Shown here piece after piece: positions 36,535-46,804 of a DNA stretch of 64,000 nucleotides. The first letter of the stretch is position 1; the number at the start of each line of letters is the position of its first letter. This DNA is from Roseibium sp. (lineage in GTDB: Bacteria > Pseudomonadota > Alphaproteobacteria > Rhizobiales > Stappiaceae). The notes below the pieces were generated by a model that saw only the letters and a list, made by a program, of their open reading frames with translations, was not told where the DNA came from and searched no databases. Location: contig JAEPML010000002.1 of NCBI GenBank assembly GCA_017643925.1, forward strand, positions 1-64,000, written 5' to 3'. The translations under genes were made by a program, and so were the position numbers.

Positions 36535-38066
36535 ACCGAAATCAGGCGAGCTCTGGCGGCGGCTTCCCGCGATTGTGGAAGCCGCGCCGGACGGGGATGT
36601 GCATGGTGCTTGTCGCGGCCGGCATCGTGCAGACCGTTGCTGCAATCCTCCTCTCCATCAGCACGAGTTCACTGCTCAGAAAGGAAGATGAACTATTTGG
36701 GCAACCCGTTCTGACGGTCTTTGTCGTTGCGGTGGTCTCCGCCCTCGGGCTTTTCATTTTTCACAATAGGCAAGCAGAAAAGTTTGCGTTGTCCTATGTG
36801 CACGAGCTGCGAATGGCTTATGCGCGTCAGGTCTTTTTATTGCCCTTTGACGGCCGGGCGCCGGGTATCGGTTTGTCGCTGACCCGGCTCGTTCACGATC
36901 TGGGGGCAATAAAACTCTGGCTCTCGAGAGGATTGCTTGCGTTGATCGCGCTCGTTCCAACGGTCGTGACGCTGGCAATCTGGATATCCTTAGCGGAACC
37001 AATGCTTTTGCTGCCGCTGTTCACGGTCGTCGTGATGTGGGGGCTGGCAATTTGGGCGGTGTTACCCGCTCTCAGGCACAGCATTCGGCGTTCAAGGCAA
37101 AAACGCGGTGGAATGGCATTGCTTCTCGGGCGATCGTTGCCAGATCGCTTGCCCTTGCTGCTTCACGGTCGCCTGGAGCCGCTGATGAAACGGCTGGCCA
37201 AACGCAGTGAGAAGGTCTGCGGCTATCTTGTTCGTCGAGCGACATGGTCAGGCGTGCTGAAAGCGAGCAGCCGCGCAACATTCCCGGTTGCGGTCGCAGT
37301 GTTTATGCTCACCATGTCCAACCAGACGGAAACGATCGTCCTGTTTCTGATGTTGTTTGCGTTTCTGGCTGCGCAGCTTGAGACAGGTGCGGCAGGTGTC
37401 GAATATTACGAGGCCAACAAGGTTGCGCGCGAAAAACTGGCAAAAGTCCTTGATTTGGAAGTCTTGAAGACAGCAACGGTTCCGCATCGCCGGAATGTCG
37501 ATTGGCGTGCCCCGCTCTTGATATCGAACCTGAAGTTGCCGTCCGGCGAACACCTTTCCGCACGCATCGAGCCGGAGGTCGGCAACGAAATTTTCCTGGC
37601 TGATCCGGAGGACCGGCATTTTCTTGCGCTTGCTCTTGGCGGACTGACGTCGCAGGCAGAGCCGGGGTGCATTTCCCTTGGCGAAACCGATTATGCGTCC
37701 TTGAGCGCAAAGGAGATCTGGCGGGCAGTGACCTTGATTTCTTCCGCGAACGGGATCCCGGAAGAACCTGGCGACAGACAAGCGGCCACACTGGGCATGA
37801 AGTCGGATGTTTCTGATGAGGCTCTGGAAACCCTCTTTGAGATATTTGAGCTTCAACAAGGCTGGGACAGCAGGACCGCAGCGCGCCTGTCTGCCGCCGA
37901 CAGATTGTCCATCAGACTTGCGCGCGCGTTTTTGCGGCGACCAAAGGTGATCGTTTGCCAGGACAGCGGTCTGAGCCGGGAGAACTCTGTCGGACAGAGC
38001 GTCCGTAAGCTGGCACAGGATGCCGGAATAACGCTCCTGTTTCTGTCAGCATCTGACACTGATTGA
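36531..38066 (+). CDS. ABC-exporter-like protein with degenerate nucleotide-binding domain
   Basis: Membrane protein of 511 residues laid out like a half-size ABC exporter: six hydrophobic segments in residues 22-290, then a cytosolic domain of about 180 residues. That domain keeps the fold's landmarks but none of the catalytic motifs. At the Walker A site it reads ADPEDRHFL (357-365), with no Gly-rich loop or Lys. The signature LSGGQ is LSAAD (453-457). Walker B is VIVCQDSG (473-480), and the switch His region ends LSASDTD. ATP hydrolysis by this chain is very unlikely. Translation is coupled to the upstream P-loop NTPase (ATGA overlap). It converges on the subtilase gene 7 bases away. Transport substrate, if any, unknown. 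Confidence 0.8.
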   Translation: MNRNQASSGGGFPRLWKPRRTGMCMVLVAAGIVQTVAAILLSISTSSLLRKEDELFGQPVLTVFVVAVVSALGLFIFHNRQAEKFALSYVHELRMAYARQVFLLPFDGRAPGIGLSLTRLVHDLGAIKLWLSRGLLALIALVPTVVTLAIWISLAEPMLLLPLFTVVVMWGLAIWAVLPALRHSIRRSRQKRGGMALLLGRSLPDRLPLLLHGRLEPLMKRLAKRSEKVCGYLVRRATWSGVLKASSRATFPVAVAVFMLTMSNQTETIVLFLMLFAFLAAQLETGAAGVEYYEANKVAREKLAKVLDLEVLKTATVPHRRNVDWRAPLLISNLKLPSGEHLSARIEPEVGNEIFLADPEDRHFLALALGGLTSQAEPGCISLGETDYASLSAKEIWRAVTLISSANGIPEEPGDRQAATLGMKSDVSDEALETLFEIFELQQGWDSRTAARLSAADRLSIRLARAFLRRPKVIVCQDSGLSRENSVGQSVRKLAQDAGITLLFLSASDTD

Positions 38067-38073
38067 AAGTCGC

Positions 38074-39504
38074 CTACCAGTCTTCACATAGAGTAGAGAC
38101 CGACAGCAGCCCTGCACCGAATATCGAATCGGCACCGGGCTCACCCAGGTCTTCAGCTTTTGACTTGAGAAGCTCAAAAACATCGTCGACCGTAAGTTCA
38201 GGATTGCCCTGACGGACTATCGCGGTTGCAGCGGAAAAAAATGGTACGGCAAATGACGTTCCGGTTTTCCACTTTGCCCCCTTTACGGAGGCGGCCGACC
38301 ACACGTTGACCCCCGGCGCGGCCAGGTCGATGTAACTCCCGCGATTTGCCCGGCGATAAATACGCTTGTTCCTGTCGACCGCAGTCACACCCAATACTCC
38401 GGAAAAGGCTGCGGGATAGGCCGGTGCGGCGCCAGGGCCGTTGTTTCCAGCCGCGGCGATCAACGCGATCCCGCGGGTTTCCTTGATGTCATTGATTGCA
38501 GCCGCAAGGACGCTGTTCTCTGGTCCGCTGAGACTGAGGTTGATGACGGAAACCTGCTCGTCGGCGAGCGTGTAAAGAGCTTCGACCAGCGTGAAGGCAT
38601 CGGCTCTTTCATCTCGGCCGCTTCGATAAAAGGCATCAACAGCGACCAGCTCGCTGCCAGGCAACAGACCCGGTGAACGCGTGTCCGGTTGACCGATCAG
38701 GATGGCGGCAACTGCGGTTCCGTGGCTGGCTTTTGAGGCTCGCCGATCTTGGTCCGCCAACCGCAAGACCTTCAGATTGGCACCGTCGAAAGTGGAATGA
38801 TTTTCATTGAGGCCGGTATCGACCATGCCGATACGGATCCCGATAGCGCAGCGGTTCGGAAGTTCCGAGACCTGTTGTGGCCAGCCTATCAGCGCGAACG
38901 CCGCGCAATGTTGCCCGGAGCATTGGTTGTCTCCTCGGTCCAGCCGATAGAAATGATTGAAGTCTGCATTTCCGCCAGACGGCAGTGCCCGCACCGCGTC
39001 ACGTGCATCTTGCAGGCTGGTGTTGGTTGGAGGGCTCAGACGGTAGGAGCGAACCGTTCCACCTGAAACCGAACGCTCATCCAGCACGCTGAAACCACCG
39101 TCCAGCAGACTTTGCAGATCCTGTGGCGAGATGTTGAAAACGATAATCTCCGAAGATGCGAATTGAGCCAGGGGGCCGGCAGGGGGTGTCAGCCCGGTTG
39201 ACGCTGGTGCCTGTTGCCGCCGGTTTTGACCTCCAAACAGCCAGCGCAGGGGTGACGGACCTGAAACAGAGCCGGTGTTCCGGTTTTTCTGGTTATTCTG
39301 ATTGGCTTTCTGGCTCTGGCTGTCGTCGCGGTCGTCGTCATCATCCGCGTCGTCATTATCGCTATCGCTGTCTGCGCTATCGCTATCATCGTCGTCAGCA
39401 TAGGCTGCCTGTAAAAACAGATGCGACGCGCCTTCCGGTCTGAAGGCGTCGGTCAAGGCGAGGAACAGTGGCATTGCTATGAGCGCAAAAAACAACTTCT
39501 TCAT
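38074..39504 (-). CDS. Secreted S8 (subtilisin-like) serine protease
   Basis: Exported protease of 476 residues. A signal peptide (MKKLFFALIAMPLFLAL, likely cleaved near AYA-36) is followed by an Asp/Ser-rich stretch (about 37-62), then a Gln/Asn-rich linker and a pro-like domain. The catalytic triad is complete: Asp229 in IGMVDTGLN, His261 in SHGTAVAA, Ser417 in KTGTSFAVP, with the oxyanion Asn in AAGNNG. Four Cys residues are placed outside the core. It is divergent from the ECF sigma gene and carries the same type of promoter on its strand, so it is probably a target of that sigma factor. Confidence 0.92.
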   Translation of the reverse strand: MKKLFFALIAMPLFLALTDAFRPEGASHLFLQAAYADDDDSDSADSDSDNDDADDDDDRDDSQSQKANQNNQKNRNTGSVSGPSPLRWLFGGQNRRQQAPASTGLTPPAGPLAQFASSEIIVFNISPQDLQSLLDGGFSVLDERSVSGGTVRSYRLSPPTNTSLQDARDAVRALPSGGNADFNHFYRLDRGDNQCSGQHCAAFALIGWPQQVSELPNRCAIGIRIGMVDTGLNENHSTFDGANLKVLRLADQDRRASKASHGTAVAAILIGQPDTRSPGLLPGSELVAVDAFYRSGRDERADAFTLVEALYTLADEQVSVINLSLSGPENSVLAAAINDIKETRGIALIAAAGNNGPGAAPAYPAAFSGVLGVTAVDRNKRIYRRANRGSYIDLAAPGVNVWSAASVKGAKWKTGTSFAVPFFSAATAIVRQGNPELTVDDVFELLKSKAEDLGEPGADSIFGAGLLSVSTLCEDW

Positions 39505-39531
39505 GACGCAACCTTTTCATGCATCGGGTGT

Positions 39532-39559
39532 GGAATAAACCGCCCGCTTGTTTCGTACT
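39532..39559 (+). promoter_or_regulatory. Candidate ECF-type promoter of the sigma/anti-sigma operon
   Basis: GGAATA at 39532-39537, 16-base spacer, CGTACT at 39554-39559; the leader to the sigma gene would be about 55 bases. It fits autoregulation by the ECF factor and overlaps the opposing promoter. Confidence 0.6.
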
Positions 39560-39566
39560 CTTAGGA

Positions 39567-39593
39567 AGAACGTGAAAACGGCTCGAATATTCC
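39567..39593 (-). promoter_or_regulatory. Candidate ECF-type promoter of the subtilase gene
   Basis: On the minus strand GGAATA (39593-39588), 15-base spacer, CGTTCT (39572-39567), about 60 bases before the subtilase start. It faces the sigma-operon promoter, and each promoter lies in the other's early transcribed region. Confidence 0.55.
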
Positions 39594-39610
39594 GTCCCTC
39601 AGGCTCTTAA

Positions 39611-39625
39611 ATGGTACATGCATGA
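39611..39625 (+). other. Possible tetrapeptide leader ORF (MVHA)
   Basis: ATG at 39611 followed by three codons and a TGA whose first two bases are the last two of the sigma-gene ATG (ATGA overlap at 39622-39625). An AGG lies 8 bases upstream of this mini-ORF, whereas the sigma gene itself has no good ribosome-binding site. Translational coupling is possible but unproven. Confidence 0.3.
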
Positions 39626-40116
39626 CTGACCCGTTTTGTGGATTGCTGATTGAGAAACTGCCCAACTTGAGGCGGTATGCCCTGTCGCTGTGTCGATCCG
39701 GCGACCAGGCGGACGATCTTGTGCAAACGACCGTCGAACGAGCCTTGAAAGCGCGCGCAAGTTTCGATCCTGCAAGCAGGATAGAAGCGTGGCTGTTCCG
39801 AATTCTGCGAAACGCCTGGATCGATATTGTGCGGAAAAACAGGGTTCGCGGGCAGGAACTGGATTACGACCAAGCGCCTGAAATCGCTGACACGACGGGT
39901 CATCAAGGGGACGCACGCTTGATGGTTTCCAGTGTCATGGCTGCAGTCGACCTTCTTCCCGACGGTCAGCGGGAAGTTCTTCTGTTGGTGAGCGTTGAGG
40001 GGCTGAGTTATGCGGAAGTTGCAGAGATACTCGATGTGCCTAAGGGAACGATCATGAGCAGGCTCTGTCGGGCTCGCAACGCTCTCGCAGGCAAAATGGG
40101 ACTGTCTTCGGACTAG
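39622..40116 (+). CDS. ECF sigma factor
   Basis: Extracytoplasmic-function sigma-70 factor of 164 residues with only region 2 (about 8-75: LRRYALSLCRSGDQADDLVQTT, RIEAWLFRILRNAWIDIVRK) and region 4 (about 100-155: LPDGQREVLLLVSVEGLSYAEVAEIL, PKGTIMSRLCRARNAL). The anti-sigma gene follows after 40 bases. Two promoters with the same GGAATA/CGT elements lie upstream, one for this operon and one for the subtilase, and a third serves the operon at 35479. The ribosome-binding site is weak. The signal sensed is unknown. Confidence 0.93.
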   Translation: MTDPFCGLLIEKLPNLRRYALSLCRSGDQADDLVQTTVERALKARASFDPASRIEAWLFRILRNAWIDIVRKNRVRGQELDYDQAPEIADTTGHQGDARLMVSSVMAAVDLLPDGQREVLLLVSVEGLSYAEVAEILDVPKGTIMSRLCRARNALAGKMGLSSD

Positions 40117-40156
40117 TTCGAGTTTCAATCCGAATTCCGAAAAGTAGAGGCTAACT

Positions 40157-40906
40157 ATGGACCAGTTTGAGATGACAGACGAACTCATCATGGCCTACGC
40201 TGATGGCGAATTGTCGGTAGACGAGGCGGCAAGGATTGAAGAAGCGCTCAAGTCGGATCAATCCGCGCAGCGCAAGCTCGCCATGTTCCTGAAGACCGCT
40301 GACCGGTTGCGTGCAGAGCCCGCTCCAGCGATCCCGGATGAACTGGCGCGCCGTGTTGACGCCTTGATTGCAGATGAAAAAGACAGGACTGCTGCCGCGG
40401 AGCCGGACAACGTGGTTTCCTTCCGACGGCTGGGGCGTTCCGGATTTGTGCCCACGGCGATAGCCGCCTGCCTGGCGCTCGCGGTTGGTCTGGGGACGGG
40501 ATACACACTCAAACAGCCTGATCAGGCAGGAGAGGGCTCGCCCTTTGGTGTCGCAGCGCTCGCTGATCCGGGAATTGAAGAGGTGCTCGCGTCGACACCG
40601 TCAGGCGAAAGTCGCGTTCTGGCATCGGGCGCAACGCTTAACCTGATCGCGTCCTTCGTGGATGAAGCCGGCGTGCTGTGCCGTGAATTCGATTACGAAG
40701 GGGTGAATGGTCACTCGGTCGTGTCGGTTGCCTGTCGCGACGGAGCTCAATGGCAACCAAAGATCGCCATTGCGACAACTGGAAATTCGGAGACCCACTT
40801 CGCGCCTGCTTCTTCGCTCGACGCCCTGGAGGCCTGGTTGAGTTCATCCGGTCTGGGAGAGGCTCTCAACGCAGAGGATGAACAGCAACAGCTGGTCGTG
40901 AAATAG
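40157..40906 (+). CDS. Membrane anti-sigma factor
   Basis: Protein of 249 residues. The N-terminal cytosolic part (1-95) has the anti-sigma start MTDELIMAYADGELSVDEAARIEEAL, which in this class grips the sigma factor. It has no HxxxCxxC zinc motif. One membrane helix (97-117, FVPTAIAACLALAVGLGTG) leads to a periplasmic domain of about 130 residues with two Cys (VLCREFDYEG, VSVACRDG) that could sense redox or bind the signal. It is in the same operon as the ECF factor and converges on the RDD gene. Release might involve the nearby secreted subtilase; that is speculation. Confidence 0.87.
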   Translation: MDQFEMTDELIMAYADGELSVDEAARIEEALKSDQSAQRKLAMFLKTADRLRAEPAPAIPDELARRVDALIADEKDRTAAAEPDNVVSFRRLGRSGFVPTAIAACLALAVGLGTGYTLKQPDQAGEGSPFGVAALADPGIEEVLASTPSGESRVLASGATLNLIASFVDEAGVLCREFDYEGVNGHSVVSVACRDGAQWQPKIAIATTGNSETHFAPASSLDALEAWLSSSGLGEALNAEDEQQQLVVK

Positions 40907-40926
40907 GTTTCCCGGAGTTCAATGCC

Positions 40927-41439
40927 TCAGCTTTGGTGGGAATTACCGACATACTCCCGATGGCTGGCCGAGTTGATGACCACAGTGCCGAGAATGATGT
41001 CGTGCAGCAGGCGCTTCCGGTCGGAAAACAGCGACACCAGCAGCACGAGCGGCGTCAACAGCGACACAGAGAACCAGAACAGGATCGCGTGTACGGCTGC
41101 GAGCAAAGGATACGGTTTGGCACCGTACCAGAGCCGCATTTCCAGCCCCATGGCACGCATGCCGAGCGTGGACGCAAGTGGTCCTCCAAGCGTGAAGGCG
41201 ACATAGAGCAGGGCGACCGCAGTCGGCAGGATCGCGTAGAGCAGAAAACCGAGGCCAAGCGTGAAGATGCCCAGGAAGAAGACAACAACGCCTGAGCCAA
41301 GCGTCAGCAGGGCGATGATGACAACATCAATCAGGAAGGCGAAGATCCGCCGGCTGCGCACGCCTGAAAACAGCTCCGGGTTGCGAACGGGGTCGAACGC
41401 GTCCTGGCGTGCGTAATCAGAGGTGGTTTCTGCAGACAT
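40927..41439 (-). CDS. RDD family membrane protein
   Basis: Small inner-membrane protein of 170 residues. The RDD motif appears as RSRRIFAFLIDVVII, followed by hydrophobic segments (VVVFFLGIFTLGLGFLLYA, AVALLYVAF, PLASTLGMRAMGLEM, VHAILFWFSVSLLTPLVLLVSLF) and the usual end DRKRLLHDIILGTVV. The start at 41439 was chosen because the longer frame adds 70 residues of non-homologous sequence. Function unknown; some family members are linked to ion exchange. Confidence 0.87.
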   Translation of the reverse strand: MSAETTSDYARQDAFDPVRNPELFSGVRSRRIFAFLIDVVIIALLTLGSGVVVFFLGIFTLGLGFLLYAILPTAVALLYVAFTLGGPLASTLGMRAMGLEMRLWYGAKPYPLLAAVHAILFWFSVSLLTPLVLLVSLFSDRKRLLHDIILGTVVINSASHREYVGNSHQS

Positions 41440-41512
41440 TCTCGGGCTCCTGAATTTGTGATGACTTTCATGTGGGGTTGGAAAGCCGATTTCGCAAATT
41501 CCGGATGCCGGA

Positions 41513-43860
<2,348 letters not shown>

Positions 43861-43928
43861 CTATCACGCAGATTGACGCATTCCAACATTCTGTAAAATA
43901 ACTGAAATTAAAAACAAAAAAGAGATTG

Positions 43929-43959
43929 TTTGACGTTCGCGTCAAATGTGGTTTAGTTC
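43929..43959 (+). promoter_or_regulatory. Promoter with palindromic operator of the valine-degradation operon
   Basis: Perfect inverted repeat TTTGACG-TTCG-CGTCAAA at 43929-43946. Its left arm contains a -35 (TTGACG, 43930-43935), with a possible -10 TAGTTC at 43954-43959 (spacer 18), about 70 bases before the acyl-CoA dehydrogenase start. The form resembles sites of MerR/TetR-type regulators of branched-chain amino-acid catabolism; no regulator gene of that kind is in the window. Confidence 0.5.
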
Positions 43960-44029
43960 AGCGCCAAATGGAAGAGGCAGCCGTTGGGTGCGCGGATTCG
44001 CGCGGGCTGCGGCTCGAAGGAGGACAATC

Positions 44030-45169
44030 GTGGACTTTTCCCTGAACGAAGATCAGCGCGCCTTTCAGGACATGGCTGCAAGTTTTTCGGCAGATGAACT
44101 CGCTCCCAACGCCAAGACCTGGGACGAAGAGAGCATCTTTCCGATTCCCACCCTGCGCAAGGCGGCAGAACTTGGCTTTGGCGGCATCTACGTCAAGGAA
44201 GACGTTGGCGGGTCTTCGCTTTCACGCCTCGATGCAGCGGTCATATTCGAGGAACTCTCGAAGGGCTGCACCTCGACGGCGGCCTACATCTCGATCCACA
44301 ACATGGTCGCCTGGATCATCGACACCTACGGTTCGGAGGAATTGCGGCAGAAGTTCCTGAGCAGACTGTGCACCATGGAGCTTTTGACCAGCTATTGCCT
44401 GACCGAACCCGGATCAGGGTCTGACGCTGCAAGTCTTCGCACCAGCGCCCGTGATGATGGTGACCATTACGTGCTCAACGGGTCCAAGGCATTCATTTCC
44501 GGAGGCGGGGTCAGTGATCTTTATGCGGTCATGGTTCGCACCGGAGGTGAGGGCCCGGGCGGCGTTTCCTGTCTTCTTGTTGAAAAGGGCACTCCCGGTC
44601 TCAGTTTTGGCGCCAACGAGGTGAAGCTCGGCTGGAAAAGCCAACCGACGGCACAGGTGAATTTCCAGGACTGCCGCGTCCCCAAGGCCAATCTCGTTGG
44701 TGCTGAAGGGCAGGGCTTCAAGATTGCCATGTCCGCGCTTGACGGGGGCAGGCTCAACATTGGCGCCTGTTCGCTGGGCGCGGCCCAGGCCTGCCTCGAT
44801 CATGCTCTGGCTTATGTCCAGGAGCGCAAGCAGTTCGGTAAACCGATATCCGAGTTCCAGGCCCTTCAGTTCCGTATCGCAGACATGGCGACGGAGCTCG
44901 AGGCAGCCCGTCTGCTGCTCCACAAGGCGGCTGTCGCCGTCGACGCGAAATCTCATGATGCGACCAAGCTTGCCGCCATGGCCAAGCGTCTCGCGACAGA
45001 CACCGGATTCAAGGTGGTCAACGAGGCGCTGCAGCTTCACGGTGGTTACGGCTATCTTCGCGATTACCCGATCGAGCGGTTCTTCCGGGATGTCCGGGTC
45101 CACCAGATCCTCGAGGGAACCAACGAGGTCATGCGCCTGATCATTGCAAGGCAACTGTTGAAGGGCTGA
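44030..45169 (+). CDS. Acyl-CoA dehydrogenase (probable isobutyryl-CoA dehydrogenase)
   Basis: FAD enzyme of 379 residues that oxidises an acyl-CoA to its 2,3-enoyl-CoA. Motifs seen: [75 protein letters not shown] sequence carrying the catalytic-Glu region. The GTG at 44030, with GGAGG 7 bases upstream, was chosen over an upstream ATG frame. The following genes (3-hydroxyisobutyryl-CoA hydrolase, 3-hydroxyisobutyrate dehydrogenase) indicate isobutyryl-CoA as substrate in valine degradation. Confidence 0.92.
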   Translation: MDFSLNEDQRAFQDMAASFSADELAPNAKTWDEESIFPIPTLRKAAELGFGGIYVKEDVGGSSLSRLDAAVIFEELSKGCTSTAAYISIHNMVAWIIDTYGSEELRQKFLSRLCTMELLTSYCLTEPGSGSDAASLRTSARDDGDHYVLNGSKAFISGGGVSDLYAVMVRTGGEGPGGVSCLLVEKGTPGLSFGANEVKLGWKSQPTAQVNFQDCRVPKANLVGAEGQGFKIAMSALDGGRLNIGACSLGAAQACLDHALAYVQERKQFGKPISEFQALQFRIADMATELEAARLLLHKAAVAVDAKSHDATKLAAMAKRLATDTGFKVVNEALQLHGGYGYLRDYPIERFFRDVRVHQILEGTNEVMRLIIARQLLKG

Positions 45170-45222
45170 ACGAACCGGCCCGGCCAGACCATTGAACAGA
45201 CTCAAGTTTTAGGAGCGCTTCG

Positions 45223-46257
45223 GTGAGCGAAGACATTCTTTTTGAAATACGCGGCAAGGCAGGCTTTGTGACCTTGAACCGGCCGAAGGCACTCAACGCT
45301 CTGACGGAAGAGATGGTGCGCGCGCTGGCAAAGCAGCTGACAGCATGGGCCGGTGACCCGTCGGTAGCCCATGTCGTCATAACCGGGGCCGGCGATAAGG
45401 CCTTCTGCGCCGGCGGCGATATCCGCAAGATCTATGATGCCCGGCTGGCCGGACAGTTGGACGGCCTGAATTCCTTCTTTCGCGACGAATACCTGCTGAA
45501 CGCGCAGATCAAGTCCTATCCCAAACCTTATGTCGCCTTGATCAATGGAATTGTCATGGGCGGCGGTGTCGGGGTTTCCGTCCACGGGAGCCACAGGGTC
45601 GGCACCGAGAAGACACTGTTTTCAATGCCCGAAACCGGGATTGGGTTTTTCCCGGATGTAGGGGGGACCTACTTTCTTCCGCGCATGCCGAAGAAGACGG
45701 GCGTCTATTGTGCAATGAGCGCCGGACGGCTGAAACAGGCAGACGCCCTGGCAACCGGTGTTCTGACCCACGCGGTTTCCGAAGCAGGTCTCGCCGATCT
45801 TGAAAGGGCACTCGAAACCGCAGATGACATCGACGCGGCCCTGGAGCCTTGGCTGGTCGAGGTGGAAGACGGACCGGTCATGGCAAATGCCGACCTGATC
45901 GAGCAGGCATTCTCTGCCGACAGCGCAGAGGAAGTGCTGGCGAGACTGGATGCGTCCGACCAGGATTTTGCCAGCAAGACCGCCGCAACGATCCGTCAAA
46001 AGTCGCCGACAAGCGTCCTCATCGCCTTTGAACAGATGAAACGTGGAGCTGAGCTTTCCTTCAACGAGTGCATGTCGCTTGAATACCGTATCGTGACCCG
46101 CATACTTCAGGGTGAGGATTTCTTTGAAGGGGTTCGTGCGGTGCTGGTCGACAAGGATCAGTCGCCGAAATGGTCGCCTTCATCCCTTGGGCAAGTGGAC
46201 AGCGCGGATCTGGCGTCGTATTTCCAGTCACCGCCAGATGGAGATCTGCCCCTTTAA
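45223..46257 (+). CDS. 3-hydroxyisobutyryl-CoA hydrolase
   Basis: Crotonase-fold enzyme of 344 residues that hydrolyses 3-hydroxyisobutyryl-CoA in valine degradation. The oxyanion-hole regions are AFCAGGDIRKIYDA and NGIVMGGGVGVSVHG, and the hydrolase-type segment SMPETGIGFFPDVGGTYFL is diagnostic. It is longer than enoyl-CoA hydratases (about 260), with the C-terminal extension typical of HIBCH. The start is GTG at 45223, 53 bases after the dehydrogenase. A separate enoyl-CoA hydratase for the preceding step is not in the window. Confidence 0.93.
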   Translation: MSEDILFEIRGKAGFVTLNRPKALNALTEEMVRALAKQLTAWAGDPSVAHVVITGAGDKAFCAGGDIRKIYDARLAGQLDGLNSFFRDEYLLNAQIKSYPKPYVALINGIVMGGGVGVSVHGSHRVGTEKTLFSMPETGIGFFPDVGGTYFLPRMPKKTGVYCAMSAGRLKQADALATGVLTHAVSEAGLADLERALETADDIDAALEPWLVEVEDGPVMANADLIEQAFSADSAEEVLARLDASDQDFASKTAATIRQKSPTSVLIAFEQMKRGAELSFNECMSLEYRIVTRILQGEDFFEGVRAVLVDKDQSPKWSPSSLGQVDSADLASYFQSPPDGDLPL

Positions 46258-46276
46258 CCCGTGAACCGGACAATTC

Positions 46277-46705
46277 ATGATAACGAGCTTTCAGGACCTG
46301 ATAGAGACCCGCCCGCCCTGGAGCACGCTGCTGATTTTGTACTTGCGCCTGATGGCAATCATCCTGATTGGGGGCGGTGTCATCTATTGGGCGCGCATCA
46401 TCGGGATTGTCGAGTGGCGGGGGCTCTGGTTCTGGGAAATGCCGATCGCCATGCAGGGAGCGATCGTGTTTTTCGCCGTTCTTGATCTGGTTGCCGCAAC
46501 GGGTTTGTGGCTGACCGTATCCTGGGGCACGGTCATGTGGATTTTCCGCTGCTTCTGCCAGATCGTCATGCACACCGCGTTTTCGGATCTTTACGGAAAG
46601 CGCCCTTACGAGATCTCGTTCTATCTCTTGACGATCTCGATCTATGCCCTTCTGGCCTATCTGATGATGAAGGAAAACAAGGCTGCCGGGGCGAGTGCAC
46701 GCTGA
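46277..46705 (+). CDS. Small membrane protein, possibly DUF6163
   Basis: Protein of 142 residues with four hydrophobic segments: LLILYLRLMAIILIGGGVIYW, MQGAIVFFAVLDLVAATGLWL, TVMWIFRCFCQIVMHTAF and ISFYLLTISIYALLAYLMM. No signal peptide and no enzyme motif. The layout resembles a Hyphomicrobiales family of unknown function (DUF6163 is my best guess, from memory). It starts 19 bases after the hydrolase stop, inside the valine operon, so it is probably co-transcribed; a role in that pathway is unproven. Confidence 0.7.
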   Translation: MITSFQDLIETRPPWSTLLILYLRLMAIILIGGGVIYWARIIGIVEWRGLWFWEMPIAMQGAIVFFAVLDLVAATGLWLTVSWGTVMWIFRCFCQIVMHTAFSDLYGKRPYEISFYLLTISIYALLAYLMMKENKAAGASAR

Positions 46706-46804
46706 GCCAGGGCTGAATCAGTTTCTCAACTTCTTTCGACCCCGTCTCAGCAGGGGCCGGTAACGGATTCAAAAACAATACGAAATTTCATTCGGGAGAA
46801 AACA

